DNA of 14,299 nucleotides. It comes from Candidatus Pacearchaeota archaeon. GTDB taxonomy: Archaea > Nanobdellota > Nanobdellia > Pacearchaeales > GW2011-AR1. Of this stretch, positions 11,079 through 14,299 are shown one piece after another. The notes beneath the pieces were generated by a model. The model worked only from the letters and a program-made list of their open reading frames with translations, had not been told where the DNA came from and ran no database searches. Position 1 is the first letter of the stretch. Every line of letters begins with the position of its first letter. The DNA lies in contig JAFCDH010000009.1 in the NCBI GenBank assembly GCA_017609795.1, positions 1 to 14,299 of the forward strand, written 5' to 3'. Position numbers and translations under genes: made by a program.

Positions 11079-12226
11079 AACAAATATATTTAGATAATGC
11101 TGCAACAACTGCTGTAGATTTAACTGTAGTAAAAGCTATGCAACCATATTTTTTAGAAAAATATGGTAATGCTAGTTCTCAGCATCTTATTGGACAAGAA
11201 GCAAAAAGAGCTTTAGAAGAAAGTAGAGGAACTATTGCTCGTTCTATTAGAGCAAAACATGATGAAATCATATTTACATCTGGAGGAACTGAAAGTAATA
11301 ATCTTGCATTAAAAGGATTATTCTTTTATAATAAAGAAAATAATACTGGGAAAAATCATATTATAACCACAAAGATTGAACATGATTGTGTTATGAATTC
11401 TTGTAAATGGTTAGAAAAACAAGGAGTTAAGGTTACTTATCTTGATGTAGATTCAGAAGGTTTTGTTAATCCAAAAGATGTTGAAAAAGCAATAACTTCT
11501 GAGACATTTCTTGTTTCAATAATTCATGGGAATAATGAAATTGGAGTAATTCAATCAATTGAAGAGATTGGTAAAATATGCAAAGAAAAAGAAGTTTTTT
11601 TTCATATAGATGCTTGCCAGTCTTTTACTAAAACAGAAATTAATGTTAAAAAACAAAATTTAGATTTAGTTACATTAAATGCTCATAAAATTCATGGACC
11701 AAAGGGTGTTGGAGCATTATATATTAAAGAAGGAATAAAAATAATTCCTTTGCTTCATGGTGGAGGCCATGAAAAAAATTTAAGAAGTGGAACAGAGAAT
11801 ATTTCTGGAATTGTTGGTTTTGCAAAAGCAGTTGAATTAGCTAAAAATAAATATTTGAATTATATGAAAAATTTAAGAAATCAACTTATAGAAGGAATTT
11901 TAAAAATACCTAACACAAATCTTAATGGTCCAAAAGAAAATAGATTATGTAATAATATTAATGTTTGTTTTAATAATATTGAAGGAGAAGCTATTGGAGG
12001 ATATTTAGATGCTTATGGGATTTCAGGTTCAACTGGAAGTGCTTGTTCTTCACATAATTTAGAAGTGAGTCATGTTTTAAAGGCAATTGGAAAAACAGAT
12101 TTACAAGCTAACACTTCTATAAGACTAAGTTTAAGCAAATTTAATACAAAAGAAGAAATAGATTATGTTTTAGATGTTTTGAATAAAATTGTAATTAAAT
12201 TAAGGAGGATGTCACCCATAAAATGA
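11075..12226 (+). CDS. iscS: Cysteine desulfurase (IscS/NifS class)
   Basis: This pyridoxal-phosphate enzyme removes sulfur from cysteine and hands the persulfide to a scaffold such as IscU for Fe-S assembly. It has 383 residues and is full length. The PLP lysine is Lys205 (LNAHKIHGPKG); His103 (IEHDCVMN) and Asp179 (HIDACQSF) are the ring-stacking and pyridinium-binding residues. The catalytic Cys324 lies in the SGSTGSACSSHN loop. Other marks are YLDNAATT at the start, TSGGTESNN at 68-76 and RSGTENISGIVGFA at 237-250. It overlaps arsR upstream and the small acidic frame downstream, each by ATGA. A scaffold gene, iscU, lies about 1.7 kb further on. The set resembles a reduced ISC system, uncommon in archaea, which more often use SUF. 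Confidence 0.96.
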   Translation: MKQIYLDNAATTAVDLTVVKAMQPYFLEKYGNASSQHLIGQEAKRALEESRGTIARSIRAKHDEIIFTSGGTESNNLALKGLFFYNKENNTGKNHIITTKIEHDCVMNSCKWLEKQGVKVTYLDVDSEGFVNPKDVEKAITSETFLVSIIHGNNEIGVIQSIEEIGKICKEKEVFFHIDACQSFTKTEINVKKQNLDLVTLNAHKIHGPKGVGALYIKEGIKIIPLLHGGGHEKNLRSGTENISGIVGFAKAVELAKNKYLNYMKNLRNQLIEGILKIPNTNLNGPKENRLCNNINVCFNNIEGEAIGGYLDAYGISGSTGSACSSHNLEVSHVLKAIGKTDLQANTSIRLSLSKFNTKEEIDYVLDVLNKIVIKLRRMSPIK

Positions 12227-12348
12227 GAGACAAATTCGAAGAGTTTAATGGTGCCTTTAAGAATGAGGCAGATTTCATCGAAGAACTTGATGAAGAAGGG
12301 TTAGACCTCGATAATGTAGAAAGGCAACATTTTGAAGAAGATAAGTGA
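12223..12348 (+). CDS. Tiny acidic protein coupled to iscS
   Basis: This 41-residue frame starts at an ATG that overlaps the iscS stop (ATGA) and ends 6 bp before the next gene. The same coupling joins arsR to iscS, which argues that it is real. An AGGAGG lies 14 nt before the start. Sixteen of 41 residues are Asp or Glu, as in FIEELDEEGLDLDN. I do not recognise the family; the length and charge recall IscX in general character only. It is about 37% GC and uses TTC, GCC, ATC and CTC codons rarely seen in its neighbours, so it may be a recent arrival. A role as an acidic partner of IscS is a guess. Confidence 0.6.
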   Translation: MRDKFEEFNGAFKNEADFIEELDEEGLDLDNVERQHFEEDK

Positions 12349-12354
12349 AATAAT

Positions 12355-12585
12355 ATGATAAAGGAAGAAAAAATAGAAAAAACTAGACAGAAGATTACAA
12401 AAAATATGAGCTTTAGTGAAATAATTAATAAAAACCCAGAGGTAATTGAAACTTTATTAAATAATGGAATGCATTGTATTGGATGTCCTATGTCTCAACA
12501 AGAGACATTAGAACAAGGGGCTATTGCTCATAGATTAAATATTGATGAACTTATTAAAGAGTTGAATGAAAAAGTTGAAAAATGA
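12355..12585 (+). CDS. DUF1858 protein (hybrid-cluster-associated redox disulfide domain)
   Basis: This 76-residue protein fits DUF1858. The core runs ITKNMSFSEIINKNPEVIET, then LLNNGMHCIGCPMSQQETLE, then GAIAHRLNIDELIKELNEK. The Cys41-x2-Cys44 pair in HCIGCP is the family's redox-active or cluster-binding motif. Members commonly sit beside Fe-S, hybrid-cluster or redox genes. Here it follows iscS and the small acidic frame with a 6-bp gap and is surely in the same transcript. A role in sulfur or electron transfer during cluster assembly is a fair inference but is not shown. Confidence 0.88.
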   Translation: MIKEEKIEKTRQKITKNMSFSEIINKNPEVIETLLNNGMHCIGCPMSQQETLEQGAIAHRLNIDELIKELNEKVEK

Positions 12586-12604
12586 TTAAATATCAATATC
12601 TTAT

Positions 12605-12691
12605 AAGCGTAGGACGAGATGTTCTACTGAGATAAAGCTACTCTCAACCCTTTCAAAAAGGCTTGACCCAAAGGATTGCTTGATTGTGCTT
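12605..12691 (+). ncRNA. Candidate structured RNA (unassigned), strand not certain
   Basis: This intergenic stretch is about 45% GC in a strongly AT-rich region and folds into consecutive stems. GTAGGAC/GTTCTAC (12609-12627) has 7 pairs with one G-T; TGAGA/TCTCA is at 12628-12646. CAA-c-CCTTT/AAAGG-c-TTG is at 12645-12665. AAGC (12605-12608) could close the whole with GCTT (12688-12691). No ORF fits, and I could not match it to tRNA, SRP, RNase P or a box C/D RNA. It contains CTGAGA, also seen in thi-box RNA, but the rest does not fit. It could be a riboswitch for the next gene, a separate RNA, or neither. Confidence 0.35.
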
Positions 12692-12719
12692 TTAGAAATA
12701 TAAATAAAAAGATATAAAA

Positions 12720-13160
12720 ATGAAAAATTTACATTATAAGGTTTTACTCCCTGTTGTCATAGGGCTTGTTATTATTTTGGGAGGAGATATTGATTCTCAT
12801 AAACAGAAAAGATTTCAACAAAAAGAAATACCCTTAAAAATAAAGTTAGAAGAGAAAACAGATAAAGAGGAAAAAGAAATTAATTATTTTAAGAAAAGTT
12901 CTCTTTTTGCTGCTTGTGCTCTTGCAGATTTTAGAAAAACTCCTATTCGCTCTGTTGAAGACTCAGTTAATGAGTTTTTAGAGAAATATCCTCAATTAAA
13001 CTCTGAAAATCAAAAAGAATTAAAACCACATCTTGAAGATAGTTTATATTTTTTAAAGAATCTATATGAAAAAAAGTCTCGTCATTCAGATAAATTTTGT
13101 TTTTATGAAGAAAAAGCTATTGGATTAGGATTAGATATGGCAAGGATTTTAGGTGGATGA
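12720..13160 (+). CDS. Hypothetical membrane-anchored protein
   Basis: This is a 146-residue protein that I do not recognise. One N-terminal hydrophobic segment (VLLPVVIGLVIILGG, about 8-22) anchors it, followed by a Lys/Glu-rich linker (about 25-58) and a helical domain (about 60-146). That domain has two cysteines, in FAACALAD and KFCFYEE, that could pair. It lies between the Fe-S genes iscS/DUF1858 and iscU. Its stop lies 4 bp before the chosen start of the methyltransferase, so it is in the same transcription unit. A TATA-like AAATATAAAT at about 12696-12706 may give it an extra promoter. Confidence 0.75.
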   Translation: MKNLHYKVLLPVVIGLVIILGGDIDSHKQKRFQQKEIPLKIKLEEKTDKEEKEINYFKKSSLFAACALADFRKTPIRSVEDSVNEFLEKYPQLNSENQKELKPHLEDSLYFLKNLYEKKSRHSDKFCFYEEKAIGLGLDMARILGG

Positions 13161-13164
13161 TAAA

Positions 13165-13815
13165 ATGAAAAATAAAGAAATTTTTGAAAGAGCATATGAA
13201 AAACCAGGGGAAGCTATCTGGACACATTCTAAATCTCCTGAGGAATTAATGAAATTAGTTGAATCTCAAAAAATTAAACCTTGTAAAGTTCTTGATATTG
13301 GATGTGGGGAAGGTTTTTATGGAATATATCTTGCCTCAAAAGGATTTGAAGTATTAGGAATTGATATCTCTAAAAATGCTATCAAATATGCAAATGAAAA
13401 TGCAAAAAAAGCAGGAGTCAATATTAGATTTAAAGTAATGGATTTAAAAGATTTGTTAGAATTAAAAGAAACTTTTGATTTTGTTTTAGAATGGGCGATT
13501 TTACATGGAATTCCTTTTAAACAAAGAAAAAAACATGTAGAAAATGTGAATAAATTATTAAATAAAAATGGGAAATATCTTTCAACATGTTTTAATATCC
13601 AAGATGTTAAATTTACAGGCCCTGGTAAAAGAGTTAGAATAGTTCCAGAAGGACAAAAAATTTCTTCTGGAATGAAAATGTATTTCTCTACTCTTAATGA
13701 ATTAAAAAATTTATTTGAAGATGATTTTAAAATAATTAAAAATAAAGTAATTGAAAAACATGGGGCAGGAAATAGGTCAAATGTTTGGAATTACTTTTTT
13801 ATGGAGAAGAAATGA
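13165..13815 (+). CDS. Class I SAM-dependent methyltransferase (TehB/thiopurine-methyltransferase-like)
   Basis: This 216-residue enzyme has a Rossmann methyltransferase fold. I start it at the ATG at 13165, with a GGTGG-like ribosome site upstream; the in-frame GTG at 13153 lies inside the previous gene. SAM-binding motif I is VLDIGCGEGFYGIYLASKG, motif II is LGIDIS, and FKVMDLKDL and FDFVLEWAILHGI are the later motifs. The N-terminal EAIWTHSKSPEEL segment and the fold order resemble TehB, thiopurine and Methyltransf_25-type small-molecule enzymes. The substrate cannot be read from the sequence. Its stop overlaps an ATG that begins a copy of the iscU start (13812), so it was probably coupled to iscU before the insertion described there. 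Confidence 0.85.
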   Translation: MKNKEIFERAYEKPGEAIWTHSKSPEELMKLVESQKIKPCKVLDIGCGEGFYGIYLASKGFEVLGIDISKNAIKYANENAKKAGVNIRFKVMDLKDLLELKETFDFVLEWAILHGIPFKQRKKHVENVNKLLNKNGKYLSTCFNIQDVKFTGPGKRVRIVPEGQKISSGMKMYFSTLNELKNLFEDDFKIIKNKVIEKHGAGNRSNVWNYFFMEKK

Positions 13816-13830
13816 AAAACAAATTTGACA

Positions 13831-13851
13831 AACTTTCTTATAAAGAAAGTT
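13831..13851 (+). repeat. Hairpin AACTTTCTT-ATA-AAGAAAGTT
   Basis: These are perfect 9-bp arms around ATA, followed by a GTGAACAAA trailer. It is a third, looser relative of the leader hairpins at 10743 and 13864. Confidence 0.55.
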
Positions 13852-13863
13852 GTGAACAAAGAA

Positions 13864-13898
13864 TTAACTTTTGTTGCCAAAAGTTAAATCAAAAGCTA
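13864..13898 (+). repeat. Leader hairpin element, copy 2 (before iscU)
   Basis: TTAACTTTTG-TTGC-CAAAAGTTAA (13864-13887) forms 10-bp arms, followed by ATCAAAAGCTA. It matches copy 1 before arsR in the AACTTTT arm, the AAAAGTTAAATCAAAA half and the CTA trailer, with a swapped closing pair. It lies about 37 nt before the iscU ATG. Confidence 0.6.
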
Positions 13899-13923
13899 AA
13901 TTTGTTTTTATTTAACAATCAAA

Positions 13924-14299
13924 ATGAAAAACAAATTTGAACAATATAATAAAGAAGTTATGAAACATTTTCTTAATCCTAAGTTTTCTGGAGAAATAAA
14001 AAATCCAGATGCAGTTGGAATAATAAAAAATAATCATTGTGGAGATATAATGAAAGTTTTTTTAAAAATTGAGAAAGGAAAAATAAAAGATATAAAATTT
14101 CAAACAATGGGTTGTGGTGCAGCAATTGCTTCTTCTGATGTTTTATGTAAATTAGCATTGGGTAAGAGTTTGGGGGAGGCAAAGAAAATTAGTAATAAAG
14201 ATATAATTAAAGAACTTAAAGGATTGCCTTCAATTAAACTACATTGTTCTGTTTTAGGTGAAAAAACTTTGAGAAAAGCTATTGAAGAGTATGAGGGGG
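13924..14299 (+). CDS. iscU: Fe-S cluster scaffold protein IscU (partial, runs off the window)
   Basis: IscU receives sulfur from IscS and builds [2Fe-2S]/[4Fe-4S] clusters before delivery. 125 codons are present from the ATG at 13924 with no stop before the window end, so only the last few residues are missing. Cluster ligands are all present: Cys39 with Asp41 (NNHCGDIM), Cys64 (TMGCGAAIASSD) and Cys108 after His107 (IKLHCSVLG). An extra Cys75 is also seen. The start MKNKFEQYNKEVMKHFLNPKFSGEI is normal for archaeal and bacterial IscU. The Asp next to the first Cys is the conserved residue that makes the cluster labile. Its 5' end is duplicated 112 bp upstream. With iscS in the same direction, this is a minimal ISC pair. 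Confidence 0.93.
   Translation, partial: MKNKFEQYNKEVMKHFLNPKFSGEIKNPDAVGIIKNNHCGDIMKVFLKIEKGKIKDIKFQTMGCGAAIASSDVLCKLALGKSLGEAKKISNKDIIKELKGLPSIKLHCSVLGEKTLRKAIEEYEG

Larger units (their letters stand above)
13810..13940 (+). repeat. 19-bp direct repeat flanking a 93-95 bp hairpin-bearing insert at the start of iscU
   Basis: AAATGAAAAACAAATTTGA occurs at 13810-13828 and again at 13922-13940; the second copy contains the start of iscU. Between them lie two strong hairpins. The first copy overlaps the methyltransferase stop by ATGA, like other junctions in this locus. The arrangement looks like an insertion with target duplication, or slippage, and the 112-bp offset is not a multiple of three. 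Confidence 0.75.

Noticed and set aside
12605..12691. TPP (thi-box) riboswitch or a tRNA in the GC-rich island
   Set aside because: CTGAGA and an ACCC element are present but the remaining thi-box elements and pairing do not fit, and no acceptor/anticodon/T-arm set can be drawn on either strand.
13812..13940. A 42-codon frame starting at the first copy of the iscU start, overlapping the methyltransferase stop
   Set aside because: Its first codons are a duplicate of iscU and the rest runs through two perfect hairpins and ends inside the second repeat. It looks like a by-product of the insertion, not a selected gene.
13979..14182. Minus-strand frame of 67 codons
   Set aside because: It lies wholly antisense to the clear iscU coding sequence.
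1..14299. CRISPR array, insertion sequence or prophage
   Set aside because: No regularly spaced repeats, transposase or integrase motifs, and no phage structural genes are visible; the lysozyme is the only phage-like gene.

Overview
The window looks like a piece of an AT-rich, compact archaeal genome, most likely a DPANN lineage of the Pacearchaeota/Woesearchaeota type. The reasons are an archaeal-type threonyl-tRNA synthetase with the D-aminoacyl-deacylase-like N-terminal editing domain, an archaeal-type tryptophanyl-tRNA synthetase, TATA-box promoters about 24-30 nt before ATG codons (leaderless transcripts) in front of most genes, an archaeal-type ferredoxin:thioredoxin reductase, and several small membrane proteins of a DPANN style. 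The lineage is an inference from protein style only; no rRNA or tRNA gene is present to anchor it.

Layout. 1-1028 (minus): a conserved hypothetical protein and a NYN-domain nuclease gene broken by an out-of-frame deletion. 1069-4636: thrS (minus), a divergent membrane-anchored GH24 lysozyme (plus) and trpS (minus). 4752-5398 (plus): an AbrB/PIN toxin-antitoxin pair whose toxin C-terminus was cut by a 16-bp tandem duplication. 5489-7954 (plus): a large secreted/membrane protein with a cytoplasmic, apparently degenerate class III nucleotidyl cyclase domain. 7964-8733 (minus): a thioredoxin-fold protein without its CxxC and a small membrane protein. 8792-9399 (plus): ferredoxin:thioredoxin reductase and a ferredoxin. 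9415-9940 (minus): a DUF2283 antitoxin-like gene with a decayed RelE-like partner. 9975-10589 (minus): a DUF2238/YjdF-like membrane protein.

10676-14299 (plus) is the most interesting part, a likely Fe-S cluster assembly locus. It contains an ArsR-type regulator with a C-terminal Cys-x2-Cys-x2-Cys tail, iscS, a tiny acidic protein, a DUF1858 redox-disulfide protein, a candidate structured RNA, a hypothetical anchored protein, a SAM methyltransferase, and iscU, which runs off the end. arsR-iscS and iscS-acidic ORF overlap by ATGA. An ArsR-style palindrome sits directly after the promoter TATA box, which suggests feedback control of Fe-S biogenesis by a Cys-rich ArsR protein rather than by IscR or SufR. 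A related hairpin element occurs in the leader of arsR and in front of iscU, where it appears to have been inserted into an original ATGA junction with a 17-19 bp flanking duplication.

A second theme is decay of toxin-like nucleases. The NYN gene, the PIN gene and the RelE-like gene all carry lesions, while the housekeeping genes are intact.
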